A DNA stretch of 64,000 bases from an uncultured Isosphaeraceae bacterium (GTDB lineage Bacteria; Planctomycetota; Planctomycetia; Isosphaerales; Isosphaeraceae). Below the pieces are notes generated by a model. That model saw only the letters and a program-made list of their open reading frames with translations. It did not search any database and was not told the origin of the DNA. Positions 53,142 through 61,393 of the stretch are shown piece by piece. The position numbers and the translations under genes are program-made. The DNA is taken from assembly GCA_945957605.1 (NCBI GenBank), contig CAMFLR010000005.1, positions 310,001 to 374,000 on the forward strand, read 5' to 3'. The stretch's first letter is position 1; the number at the start of each line of letters is the position of its first letter.

Positions 53142-55517
53142 ATGATCGACCGGTCCCTCTCGCCGTCGTGGATAAAGGTGAAGCGTGGCATCGCTGCGCT
53201 CGTAGGCGTTTTGGCTATGACGGGCGCGGCCGTCGCCGCCACCCCGGAAGAGCTCGCCAAGGCCGATGCCAATTTCAAATCAAACGTCGCGCCGCTTTTG
53301 CAGAAGTACTGCATTTCGTGCCACAGCGGCGCGAAGGCGAAGGCCAAGCTCGACCTGAACAAGTACCCGGATACCAAGACGATTCTCGACGCCCGCAAAC
53401 TGTGGGAACGCGTGCTCGATAACGTCGAAAGCCATGAGATGCCGCCCGAGGGGAAGCCTCGGCCCAACGAGACCGAGCTGCAGGCGATGATCGGCTGGCT
53501 GCAAAGTCAGCTCAGTTCGGCCGATTGCTCTTCGATCACCGACCCTGGGCGCGTGACGCTTCGGCGGCTCAATCGCGTCGAATACAACAACACGGTGCGC
53601 GACCTTGTTGGCGTCGACATTCGTCCCGCCGATGATTTCCCGTCAGACGACGTCGGCTACGGCTTCGACAACATCGGCGACGTGCTCAGCCTGCCGCCCA
53701 TCCTCTTTGAGAAGTACATGGCAGCGGCAGAGAAGATCGCCGAGACCGCGATCATTCTCGACGAACCCGATCGCGGCAAACTCACGAGCATCAAGCCGGG
53801 CTCACTACCGGATTCGGCCGGCGGTTCGAAGTACAGCGACGAGTCCCGCGTGCTGCCGTCGGTGGGTGAGATTGTCGTCCCTTACGAGGTGACGAATAGC
53901 GGCGACTATTACCTTGTCGCCCGCGCCTGGGCCAATCAGGCCGGCAAGGAACCCGCCTTGATGGAGCTTCGCATCGACGGCAAGGCTGTGAAGCAATTTC
54001 CGGTTCCTCAAACGGAAGCGGAGCCTGGCCGGTTTGAGTTCAAAACTCGCATCGAAGCGGGCAAGCACAAGGTTTCGGTCGCGTTTCTCAATGACTTCTA
54101 CGAGCCGGAGGCCAAGAATCCGGACATGCGCGATCGTAACCTGATCGTCGAGCGCATCGAGATTCAAGGCCCGGCCGAAACGGAAGTCCGCAACCTGCCC
54201 CAATCGCACCGGCGGATTCTCTTCGGACGCAAGAAGGACCAGAACGATGTCGATTACGCCACCGCGGTGATCGAGACATTTGCGACTCGCGCGTTCCGCC
54301 GCCCGGCGACGCGTGATGAGGTCGATCGGCTCGTCAAAATCTATGGACTCGCCCGCAAGAATGGCGATCGTTTCGAGCGCGGGATTCAACTCGCGGTGCA
54401 AGCGACTTTGATGTCGCCCAGCTTCCTGTTCAAGGTTGAGTTCGATCGCAACTCGAAGACGGGCGAGCCGAATCCGATCAACGACTTCGAGCTGGCCACG
54501 CGGCTGTCGTACTTCCTCTGGAGCACGATGCCTGACCAGGAGCTGTTCGACCTGGCGAAAGAGAAAAAGCTGAGCCAGCCTGATGTGCTCGAAGCGCAGG
54601 TCAAGCGGATGCTCAAACGCGACAAGTCGAAGGCGCTCGTCGAGAACTTCGCCGGCCAGTGGCTTCAGCTTCGCAACCTCAAGACGTTGAGCCCCGATCC
54701 CGGTACATTCCCCAACTTCGATGAGTCGCTTCGCGCGGCGATGATCAAGGAAACCGAAGCCTACTTCAACGGCATCAAGACCGAAGATCGCAGCATTATC
54801 GAATTCCTTGATTCCGACTACACATACGTGAATCGTCGCCTCGCGCGGCACTACGGCATTTCACTCCCGGGCGCGCGCCGCGGTCAGCAAGACACGTTCA
54901 ACAAGGTCACGCTGCCCGATGGCCGTCGTGGTGGAGTCGTCACGCAGGCGAGCATTCTCACGCTCACTTCGAACCCGACGCGCACTTCGCCGGTAAAGCG
55001 TGGGAAGTGGATTCTCGAGCAGATTCTCAACACGCCCCCTCCCCCGCCGCCGCCCGACGTGCCTGAGTTGAAGGAAGACAAAAACTCGGTGCTCACGGGC
55101 AGCTTGCGGAAGCGCATGGAGCAGCATCGCTCCAATCCGAATTGTGCCGTTTGCCATTCGAAGCTTGATCCGCTCGGCTTCGGCCTGGAGAATTTCGACG
55201 GCATCGGCGCCTGGCGTGAGAAGGACGGCGAGTTCCCGATCGATTCATCGGGCGCACTTCCGGGCGGCAAGTCGTTCAAGAGCCCGAAGGAGCTTCGTGC
55301 GATCTTGCTGGAACGCAAGGACGACTTCACGAAGGGCTTTGTTGAAAAGATGATGACGTACGCTGTCGGCCGTGGATTAGACTATAATGATCGCTGCACG
55401 GTCGAGCGGATTGCCGTCGCGGTCAAGGCCGACGATTACAAGTTCAGCCGGGTGATGACGGAGATCGTCAAGAGCGACTCCTTCCGCAAACGCCGTCCCA
55501 GGGGAGCCGAGAAATGA
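53142..55517 (+). CDS. PSCyt1 + DUF1587/1592/1595/1588/1585 multidomain exported protein (791 aa)
   Basis: The N-terminal signal (about 14-33) precedes a cytochrome-c-like domain with 'CISCH' (Cys57, Cys60, His61) and 'HEMPPEGKPRP'. DUF1587 ('VTLRRLNRVEYNNTVRDLVG'), DUF1595, DUF1592 ('ATRLSYFLWSTMPDQELFDL'), DUF1588 ('LTLTSNPTRTSPVKRGKWIL', 'CAVCHSKLDPLGFGLENFDG') and DUF1585 ('YAVGRGLDYNDRCTVE') follow. This domain set is planctomycete and verrucomicrobial; it probably binds heme at two CxxCH sites. The catalytic role is unknown. Its stop overlaps the DUF1552 start by four bases (ATGA). Confidence 0.93.
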   Translation: MIDRSLSPSWIKVKRGIAALVGVLAMTGAAVAATPEELAKADANFKSNVAPLLQKYCISCHSGAKAKAKLDLNKYPDTKTILDARKLWERVLDNVESHEMPPEGKPRPNETELQAMIGWLQSQLSSADCSSITDPGRVTLRRLNRVEYNNTVRDLVGVDIRPADDFPSDDVGYGFDNIGDVLSLPPILFEKYMAAAEKIAETAIILDEPDRGKLTSIKPGSLPDSAGGSKYSDESRVLPSVGEIVVPYEVTNSGDYYLVARAWANQAGKEPALMELRIDGKAVKQFPVPQTEAEPGRFEFKTRIEAGKHKVSVAFLNDFYEPEAKNPDMRDRNLIVERIEIQGPAETEVRNLPQSHRRILFGRKKDQNDVDYATAVIETFATRAFRRPATRDEVDRLVKIYGLARKNGDRFERGIQLAVQATLMSPSFLFKVEFDRNSKTGEPNPINDFELATRLSYFLWSTMPDQELFDLAKEKKLSQPDVLEAQVKRMLKRDKSKALVENFAGQWLQLRNLKTLSPDPGTFPNFDESLRAAMIKETEAYFNGIKTEDRSIIEFLDSDYTYVNRRLARHYGISLPGARRGQQDTFNKVTLPDGRRGGVVTQASILTLTSNPTRTSPVKRGKWILEQILNTPPPPPPPDVPELKEDKNSVLTGSLRKRMEQHRSNPNCAVCHSKLDPLGFGLENFDGIGAWREKDGEFPIDSSGALPGGKSFKSPKELRAILLERKDDFTKGFVEKMMTYAVGRGLDYNDRCTVERIAVAVKADDYKFSRVMTEIVKSDSFRKRRPRGAEK

Positions 55518-56875
55518 GCCTCACGCGCAAATTGAACCGACGGGCCGTGCTTCGAGGCGTTGGTGCGTCGCTCGCCCTCCCCTGGCTCGAAGCGATGCTG
55601 CCGAACGCAACGGCGGCCGGCGTGTCGTCGGCGACGAAGATTGCCAAGGCCGCCCCGCGCCGGATGGCGTTCTTCTACGTGCCCAACGGCGTGCACATGC
55701 AGGACTGGAAGCCCAAGGCCGAAGGTAAGGGCTATGAGCTTCCCGAGATTTTAAAGCCCCTGGCCGCGCGTAAGGACGACCTGCTCGTGCTGAGCGGCCT
55801 GGCGCAAATGAAGTCGTTCGCCAATGGCGACGGCCCCGGTGACCACGCCCGCTCGCTCGCCAGCTTCCTCACCGGCGTCCAGGCTCTCAAGACCGACGGT
55901 GCCAACATTCGCGTCGGCGTCTCGGTCGATCAGGTCGCCGCCCAGGCGCTGGCGAGCCAGACGCGGTTCTCCTCGCTCGAACTTGGGATCGATCGCGGCG
56001 CTCAGTCGGGCAACTGCGACTCGGGCTATTCGTGCGCCTATTCGTCGAACATCTCGTGGCGGTCGGCCTCGACGCCAATGGCCAAGGAAATCAATCCGCG
56101 GCTCGTCTTCGAGCGTTTGTTTGCATCGGAAGGCGGCAATCGCGCCAAGCGTGACCAGTATCGCCTGAGCATCCTCGACTTCGTCAACGAAGATGCTCAA
56201 CGGCTCAAGAATCGCCTGGGTTCTTCGGACCAGCGCAAGCTCGACGAGTACCTCACCTCGGTGCGCGACATCGAAGTCCGCCTCGCCCGGTCCGAGAAGC
56301 AATCCGACGAGGAACGGTCATCGAAGACGCCCGACTATCCTCGTCCGACCGGCATTCCCAAAGATTATCCCGAGCACATTCGCCTGATGCTCGACCTGAT
56401 GGTCCTCGCCTTCCAGGGCGATGTGACCCGCGTGTCGACCTTCATGTTCGCGAATGAGGGTTCAACCCGAAGCTACGCATTCATGGGCGTGCCCGAAGGT
56501 CACCACGACCTCTCGCACCACGCCGGTGATCCCAAGAAGCACGAGAAGATCAAGAAGATCAACATCTTCCACATCGAGCAATTCGCCTATTTCCTGAACA
56601 AGATGGCGTCAATTCGCGAAGGCGACGGCAACCTGCTCGACCACTCGATGATCGTCTACGGTTCCGGCATTTCCGACGGCAACCGCCACAATCACGACGA
56701 CCTGCCGGTGCTGCTCGCCGGCAAGGGGAACGGCACGCTCAAGCCGGGTCGCCACATCGTCTACAAGAACCAGACGCCGCTGAATAATCTGTACCTGTCG
56801 ATGCTTGATCGCCTCGACGTGAAGATTCCGGCGCTCGGTGATTCGAAGGGGAGGCTGAACTCGCTCGAGGGCTGA
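55514..56875 (+). CDS. DUF1552 protein (453 aa)
   Basis: The Tat-like signal is 'NRRAVLRGVGASLALPWL'. Family features are 'RMAFFYVPNGVHMQDWKP', 'LLVLSGLAQMKS', 'DHARSLASFLTG', 'SYSFAYSxNISWRS'-like 'CAYSSNISWRS', 'MLDLMVLAFQGDVTRVSTF', 'HHDLSHH' and 'YGSGISDGNRHNHDDLPVLL'. DUF1552 is fold-related to DUF1501 and is the standard partner of the upstream multidomain protein. Translation coupling (ATGA) suggests fixed stoichiometry. GGGGAG lies upstream of the ATG. Confidence 0.94.
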   Translation: MSLTRKLNRRAVLRGVGASLALPWLEAMLPNATAAGVSSATKIAKAAPRRMAFFYVPNGVHMQDWKPKAEGKGYELPEILKPLAARKDDLLVLSGLAQMKSFANGDGPGDHARSLASFLTGVQALKTDGANIRVGVSVDQVAAQALASQTRFSSLELGIDRGAQSGNCDSGYSCAYSSNISWRSASTPMAKEINPRLVFERLFASEGGNRAKRDQYRLSILDFVNEDAQRLKNRLGSSDQRKLDEYLTSVRDIEVRLARSEKQSDEERSSKTPDYPRPTGIPKDYPEHIRLMLDLMVLAFQGDVTRVSTFMFANEGSTRSYAFMGVPEGHHDLSHHAGDPKKHEKIKKINIFHIEQFAYFLNKMASIREGDGNLLDHSMIVYGSGISDGNRHNHDDLPVLLAGKGNGTLKPGRHIVYKNQTPLNNLYLSMLDRLDVKIPALGDSKGRLNSLEG

Positions 56876-56901
56876 GCGAACTTCGCCAATCGAAATCATG
56901 C

Positions 56902-56940
56902 CGGGCTGCGGGATCCCGATTTCGTGGGTCTCGCAGCCCG
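56902..56940. terminator. Terminator between DUF1552 gene and the convergent unknown gene
   Basis: CGGGCTGCG (56902-56910) pairs perfectly with CGCAGCCCG (56932-56940); a GATCGTTTTC stretch follows on the plus strand. Confidence 0.65.
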
Positions 56941-56975
56941 GATCGTTTTCGAACGACTCGTTGCCAGACGTCGCT

Positions 56976-57875
56976 TCAAAGCGGAGATGTCGGACTGGGT
57001 TTTGTGAGTGACCCATCAGCTGGAATGTAGCCCTGGTCTTTGAGCACTTTTTCCCAGACCTGATGCGCCTTGATTTGCTCTTGAAGCTTGTTCATTTGTG
57101 ACTCACTCATCACTGGCTTGAATTTTTCACACGGGATGCCAGCGATTCTAAACAAAGTCGCCTGCGTGGTCAGCGGACCATATTTGGCGGGCGGGCCGCT
57201 TTGTTCCACAATAACCTGTGCGAAGAATTTGCGTTGATCGGGCTTCAGCCCCAGCACGGGCGCCATTTCTTGTGCGAAGACTTCCATATGCTCCAGATAT
57301 TGCTTGCGCACACGGTCTTGCGCGGCTTTATCCAAAGCCGCCAGTTGGTCAGGTGTAAGTGTGCGACGTGTCGCCTTGTCGAACAGCGAGTTGTGTGAGT
57401 GCAGTCCGAAAGAAACGGCCCGCTGGAGTTGTATCATGTCGCGCTCGAAGAATTGTGCGAACCGCTGTGGATCATTTCGGACGGTCTCAAATTCGCGGCG
57501 CTTTTCGTCGACGGATTCATTGAACTGCCGAATATCAAAATGACCGGCGAGTTTGAGTTTTGCCTCTTGGGCAGGCGAGAGATGGCAGATCTTGTTCAGT
57601 TCATCGAGCTTTAGGGCAAGTTGAAATTCAAAGAGTTCAGAAGCGGACTTGATTTGGACCATTTTTCCGTCCAGCCCCAAGCGCCAAGATCTTCCGAGTT
57701 CGCGAAAAACGAAGCCGTCGTAATAACCGCGAGGAACTTGCGTTTCGACCCCATGAGGGTCGCCTATCGGTTCATCGTCTTCCATGATTTTATCTTGCGC
57801 AAATATGAGATGGCATGAGCATGCAATGAAGACGACAACAAATCCGGAAAGACGCAAAAAAGAGCATCGACGCAT
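56976..57875 (-). CDS. Secreted helical protein, unknown function (299 aa)
   Basis: The signal peptide is MRRCSFLRLSGFVVVFIACSCHLIFAQ. The body is mostly helical and rich in charged residues ('CHLSPAQEAKLKLAGHFDI', 'DEKRREFETVRNDPQRFAQF', 'LTPDQLAALDKAAQDRVRKQ', 'LKPDQRKFFAQVIVEQ'), reminiscent of LTxxQ/Spy-like periplasmic proteins in its repeated 'L-(S/T/K)-P-(A/D)-Q' phrases. No catalytic motif. It stands alone and converges with the DUF1552 gene. A 293-bp gap with an AT-rich patch lies upstream. Confidence 0.7.
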   Translation of the reverse strand: MRRCSFLRLSGFVVVFIACSCHLIFAQDKIMEDDEPIGDPHGVETQVPRGYYDGFVFRELGRSWRLGLDGKMVQIKSASELFEFQLALKLDELNKICHLSPAQEAKLKLAGHFDIRQFNESVDEKRREFETVRNDPQRFAQFFERDMIQLQRAVSFGLHSHNSLFDKATRRTLTPDQLAALDKAAQDRVRKQYLEHMEVFAQEMAPVLGLKPDQRKFFAQVIVEQSGPPAKYGPLTTQATLFRIAGIPCEKFKPVMSESQMNKLQEQIKAHQVWEKVLKDQGYIPADGSLTKPSPTSPL

Positions 57876-58024
57876 CGTCTCCTCCTATGGCCGAGACGAA
57901 TGATTCAAAACGTGAGGAAGGTAAATCGCAATTTACAAGAATCGTGCAAATCCGCAAGGTTGTACGTCGATCGTCGTGAATTGAGACCGACGAAGGGAAG
58001 CGTGTGCGAGCGGTAAGAAGCGTC

Positions 58025-58090
58025 GAAGCCGATCTGTTATCTATTCATTAGCGTTAAAAATATAGTAATTATTCTTTATTGATAATTTGG
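58025..58090. other. AT-rich patch in intergenic region 57876-58168
   Basis: About 60 bases (TTAGCGTTAAAAATATAG... region) are strongly AT-rich against a GC-rich background. It probably contains the promoter of the 56976 gene (minus). No gene seen. Confidence 0.4.
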
Positions 58091-58168
58091 GCTGGGGTTG
58101 ATTTTCGCTGCTCATCAATCCCTTGGTTGTCAGCGGCGACTGTCAAGACGGTCGAAGGCATTGCCGTC

Positions 58169-58717
58169 TTAAGATGCAGTGATCGTGAGTTTGAAGTTGA
58201 ACGCCTCAAAGCTGGGCGGAGAGGCCATCCCATGACTGCAATGATAGACCCGTTCTCCGTCGCTAGCGACTTCAAGCCAAAAACCAGCGTTCTCCGTCCA
58301 ATGCTCTACGATTCGCTGTCCGTTTTGGTACTTCATCTCGTACACATTCCAAACTCGAATGATTCCATCCCGGCTCATGTATTCGTATTCAACTTCATCT
58401 TCAAACTCCTCTTCTCGCCAGGTCCTCAGAACTGGAACCTTCTCATTTTCGCCCAATTTAATCCAGCCATCGACTTTAACGTCGACTCCCTGACGAACAC
58501 CCGGTTCCCACGAGAGAAGCTCGAGTTTGAACACGCCCTTCATAGGCACTCTGACGGCGTCAGAGGTCTTGATCTGATGTCGTCCCCACCGAATGAACTC
58601 GGGACGTTTTTGCCTGTCGAGATACCGGCCAACGTGGTCAAGCATCGCTGTGCGAATGGTCAATCCGGTGGTGGAATAGTCGCGTTCGATGCTGTCCATC
58701 AAGATGGTCCTAGTCAC
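58169..58717 (-). CDS. Hypothetical cytoplasmic protein (182 aa)
   Basis: I do not recognise it. It starts with GTG (GGAAG five bases before); an ATG at 58699 preceded by AGGA is equally possible. The sequence is acidic and beta-rich in the middle ('VFKLELLSWEP', 'VDVKVDGWIKLGENEKVPVL', 'EFEDEVEYEYMSRDGIIRVW', 'IVEHWTENAGFWLEV'). No signal, no membrane segment, no Cys/His pattern. Composition is lower in GC than its neighbours. Reality is supported by normal amino-acid composition and a ribosome binding site only. Confidence 0.5.
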   Translation of the reverse strand: MTRTILMDSIERDYSTTGLTIRTAMLDHVGRYLDRQKRPEFIRWGRHQIKTSDAVRVPMKGVFKLELLSWEPGVRQGVDVKVDGWIKLGENEKVPVLRTWREEEFEDEVEYEYMSRDGIIRVWNVYEMKYQNGQRIVEHWTENAGFWLEVASDGERVYHCSHGMASPPSFEAFNFKLTITAS

Positions 58718-58840
58718 CGTTCTTCCGCGTGCGCTACAGTCGGCAGCAATTCATGTCGTTGTTTCCGGTCCGAAATACGCCCTGGCTTAATACCAAGCAA
58801 GACGGCCAAAAATCCAGCGATGACGCTATCTCAAAAACGA

Positions 58841-58873
58841 ACGAGAGCGCGAGCCATCAGCCCACGCTCTCGT
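58841..58873 (-). terminator. Intrinsic terminator of the PSD-DUF1501-amidase operon
   Basis: On the minus strand ACGAGAGCG and CGCTCTCGT form a 9-bp stem with further inner pairs, followed by TCGTTTTTGAG. It lies 37 bases after the amidase stop. Confidence 0.8.
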
Positions 58874-58909
58874 CAATTGTTATGGTCTCAACTGAAGCAA
58901 AACCAGCAA

Positions 58910-59911
58910 TCACTTCGCGGCTTCAATCGCCTTCACGCCCTCGATTAGCTTATCAAACTGAAACGCCGGGCCCGGGTCGGTCTTGTTCGTTTGAACATGA
59001 AAGTGACCGAGAATTCCCTCATACGACTTGTACGCGTCGTCGGGCATCTTCACTGTCAGCAACTTGCCTTGGGCGTCGCGCGGGTAGTCGAGCTTGATCT
59101 TGGGGAACACCGCGTGAAGCGTGGCGGTCAGCTTGATCAGCGCTTCGTATTGCTGCGGAGTGAGGTCGTATTGCTCAAGATTCTGCCCTTGAATGTTGCC
59201 GATGACCAGGTCGGGGCGGCTGGGGGCGAGCACGACCGACTTGTCGCGAATACCGGTCTCGTTCGCAGGACCAGGAATCGTGATTAGCGTCTTGCCGCCT
59301 TCCTTGTGATACCACTTGCCCAGGCCGTTCGGCTTACCCACCGGCTCGGCACCCATGTTGGCAATCTCGATTCCGACCGATCGGCTGTTCGCCTTGGTCG
59401 CGTGCCAGGCGTTTTCCTTGAGGTCGAGCGTTTGGTAGATCGTGCCGTCGAGGTCGAGCATGAAGTGCACGCTCAGGTCGCGATGGTCGTGCAGAACGTC
59501 AAAGCAGCGCTTTGATGTGCCGCATACGTCGTAATGCAGCACGAACTGGTCGACAACGCCTTGCAGCTCGGGAAGAGTCCAGCCGTGCGCGTGAATCGAC
59601 TCGGCCTGCTCTGGCTTGAGAGCGGCCTTCCGCATGCTGTATCGCGCGGGCTCGGCATCCTTGTTCTTGGCGAGTCGTTCGTTCCAGGACGACTTGGCCA
59701 GGGGGGCGAATTTCAGTTCGACGCGATAGGCGTCGTACCCGCCAGGATCGAGCCACGTGACGACGGGTGTGCCGGTGTGAAAGAGCTGGCCGCAAACAAT
59801 GATCTCGTCGCCCTTGCGCTCGACGCGCGCGCCGGGCTTGGGCTCGGCGGCATTCGCCAAGAGCGGAATCGAAAGAATCGTCAGGCAAGCAAACTTCAAG
59901 GCGTTCCTCAT
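58910..59911 (-). CDS. N-acetylmuramoyl-L-alanine amidase (Amidase_2/PGRP fold; 333 aa)
   Basis: The signal peptide is MRNALKFACLTILSIPLLANAAE. The amidase domain spans about 115-320: zinc His126 in 'FVLHYDVCG', 'SVHFMLDLDGTIYQTLDL', 'AWHATKANSRSVGIEIANMG' and the C-terminal zinc site 'GHFHVQTNKTDPGPAF'. It cleaves the bond between N-acetylmuramate and L-alanine of peptidoglycan. A beta-rich part of about 90 residues precedes the domain. Its ATG overlaps the DUF1501 stop (ATGA), placing it firmly in the PSD/DUF1501 operon. Confidence 0.9.
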   Translation of the reverse strand: MRNALKFACLTILSIPLLANAAEPKPGARVERKGDEIIVCGQLFHTGTPVVTWLDPGGYDAYRVELKFAPLAKSSWNERLAKNKDAEPARYSMRKAALKPEQAESIHAHGWTLPELQGVVDQFVLHYDVCGTSKRCFDVLHDHRDLSVHFMLDLDGTIYQTLDLKENAWHATKANSRSVGIEIANMGAEPVGKPNGLGKWYHKEGGKTLITIPGPANETGIRDKSVVLAPSRPDLVIGNIQGQNLEQYDLTPQQYEALIKLTATLHAVFPKIKLDYPRDAQGKLLTVKMPDDAYKSYEGILGHFHVQTNKTDPGPAFQFDKLIEGVKAIEAAK

Positions 59912-61368
59912 GCGACAACCTCTTTGACAACTTGTCCGGCAACGTCGGTCAGGCGGAAGTTGCGACCGTTGAAACGGTACGTCAACCTCTCGTGGTCGAT
60001 ACCCAGCAAGTGAAGTACCGTGGCATGAAGGTCGTTGATGCTGACCTTGTTTTCGACGGCTTTGTGGCCAATATCGTCGGTTTTTCCGTAACGTGCGCCC
60101 GCCTTGGTACCACCGCCGGCGAGCCAGGTTGTGAACGCGTGCGGGTTATGGTCGCGGCCCGTGCCACCTTTTTGCACAATCGGCAGCCGGCCGAACTCGC
60201 CGTTGCAAATGACGAGCGTTTCGTCGAGCAGGCCACGGCTCTTGAGGTCTGTGAGCAATGCGGCGATCGGCTGGTCGGTTTCCTTGGCGAACCCGGAATG
60301 GTTGTCGGCAATGTTCGAATGGCCGTCCCAGCTTCGTTCGTTTTCCATGCCGCCGCTATAAATCTGCACGAACCGCACGCCGCGTTCGACCAACCGGCGG
60401 GCCATCAAACACTGCCGGGCGAAGTGACCGCACTTCTTGTCGTTCAGGCCGTAAAGATCCTGTGTTGCCTTTGATTCGCGGGCGACGTCGAGCGCCTCGG
60501 GCGCGGCCATTTGCATGCGATAGGCGAGCTCGAAGCTTTCGATTCGAGCGGAAAGCTCGGCCTCGCGCGGATGTTTTGCGAGGTCGTGCTTGTTCAGCCG
60601 CGCGAGCAAATCGAGCTGCGCTCGCTGCTCGGCCGCCGATCGTTCCTTTCCGGGGTCGAGATTGTTGATCGGTGCCCCTTGGGCATTGAGCGCAGTCCCC
60701 TGGAACACCCCCGGCAAAAAGCCGGTGCCCCAGTTCTGCGCGTGACCCTTGGGGATGCCTCGCCCCAGCGTGTCGTACATTACGACGAACGCCGGCAGGT
60801 TCTGATTCTCCGTACCCAGGCCGTAAGTGACCCACGCCCCCATACAGGGGAAACCCATCCGGCTGAAGCCAGTATTGATTTCAAAGAGTGCCGGCGAATG
60901 GTTGTTTGTATGTGTGAAACATGAGTACATGATGGCCAGGTCGTCGACGTGCTTGGCCATGTTCGGGAAGATTTCCGAAACCCACGTACCATTCTGGCCG
61001 TGCTGGGCGAACTTGAACGGCGACTTCATCAGCGGGCCGACTTGCCCAGTGAAGAAGCCGGTGTTCTTGTCGAAACCGGGAAGTTCCTTACCGTCGCGCT
61101 TGGCGAGCTCGGGCTTGTAGTCCCACGTGTCGACCTGGCTCGGTCCACCGTTCAAGAACAGCCAGATGACCGACTTCGCCTTGGTTTTGAAGTGCCCTGG
61201 GTGCGGGGCGAGCGGGTTGATCGAAGTCGACGTTTCGACCGCACCCGCTTCGGAGCCGAGCAAGCCCGCGAGCGCCAGCATGCCCGCGCCGTTGCCCGCC
61301 CGCGCCAGAAACTCCCGGCGCGTCGTGTCAGGCAGGTTGGGCGTGGCGAAAATCTTGGGAATCAACAT
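59908..61368 (-). CDS. DUF1501 protein with Tat signal (486 aa)
   Basis: The Tat signal 'TTRREFLARAGNGAGMLALA' is followed by 'KAKSVIWLFLNGGPSQVDTW', 'GGTGRDHNPHAFTTWLAGGG', 'SINDLHATVLHLLGIDHERL' and 'RNFRLTD'. It is the paralogue of the protein at 49226. The partner is the PSCyt1-DUF1549/1553 protein 25 bases upstream. Function unknown; the fold is alkaline-phosphatase-like. Confidence 0.94.
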   Translation of the reverse strand: MLIPKIFATPNLPDTTRREFLARAGNGAGMLALAGLLGSEAGAVETSTSINPLAPHPGHFKTKAKSVIWLFLNGGPSQVDTWDYKPELAKRDGKELPGFDKNTGFFTGQVGPLMKSPFKFAQHGQNGTWVSEIFPNMAKHVDDLAIMYSCFTHTNNHSPALFEINTGFSRMGFPCMGAWVTYGLGTENQNLPAFVVMYDTLGRGIPKGHAQNWGTGFLPGVFQGTALNAQGAPINNLDPGKERSAAEQRAQLDLLARLNKHDLAKHPREAELSARIESFELAYRMQMAAPEALDVARESKATQDLYGLNDKKCGHFARQCLMARRLVERGVRFVQIYSGGMENERSWDGHSNIADNHSGFAKETDQPIAALLTDLKSRGLLDETLVICNGEFGRLPIVQKGGTGRDHNPHAFTTWLAGGGTKAGARYGKTDDIGHKAVENKVSINDLHATVLHLLGIDHERLTYRFNGRNFRLTDVAGQVVKEVVA

Positions 61369-61393
61369 GATCCGCCCCTCGTCTCGATCCTAA

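Noticed and set aside
52922-53422. Plus-strand frame of 166 codons at the start of the DUF1592-type gene
   Set aside because: It overlaps the well supported 53142 gene in another frame and has no ribosome binding site or family features.
58079-58948. Plus-strand frame of 289 codons opposite the 182-aa hypothetical gene
   Set aside because: It crosses a clear minus-strand terminator and has no start signal or motif; the minus-strand frame is more protein-like.
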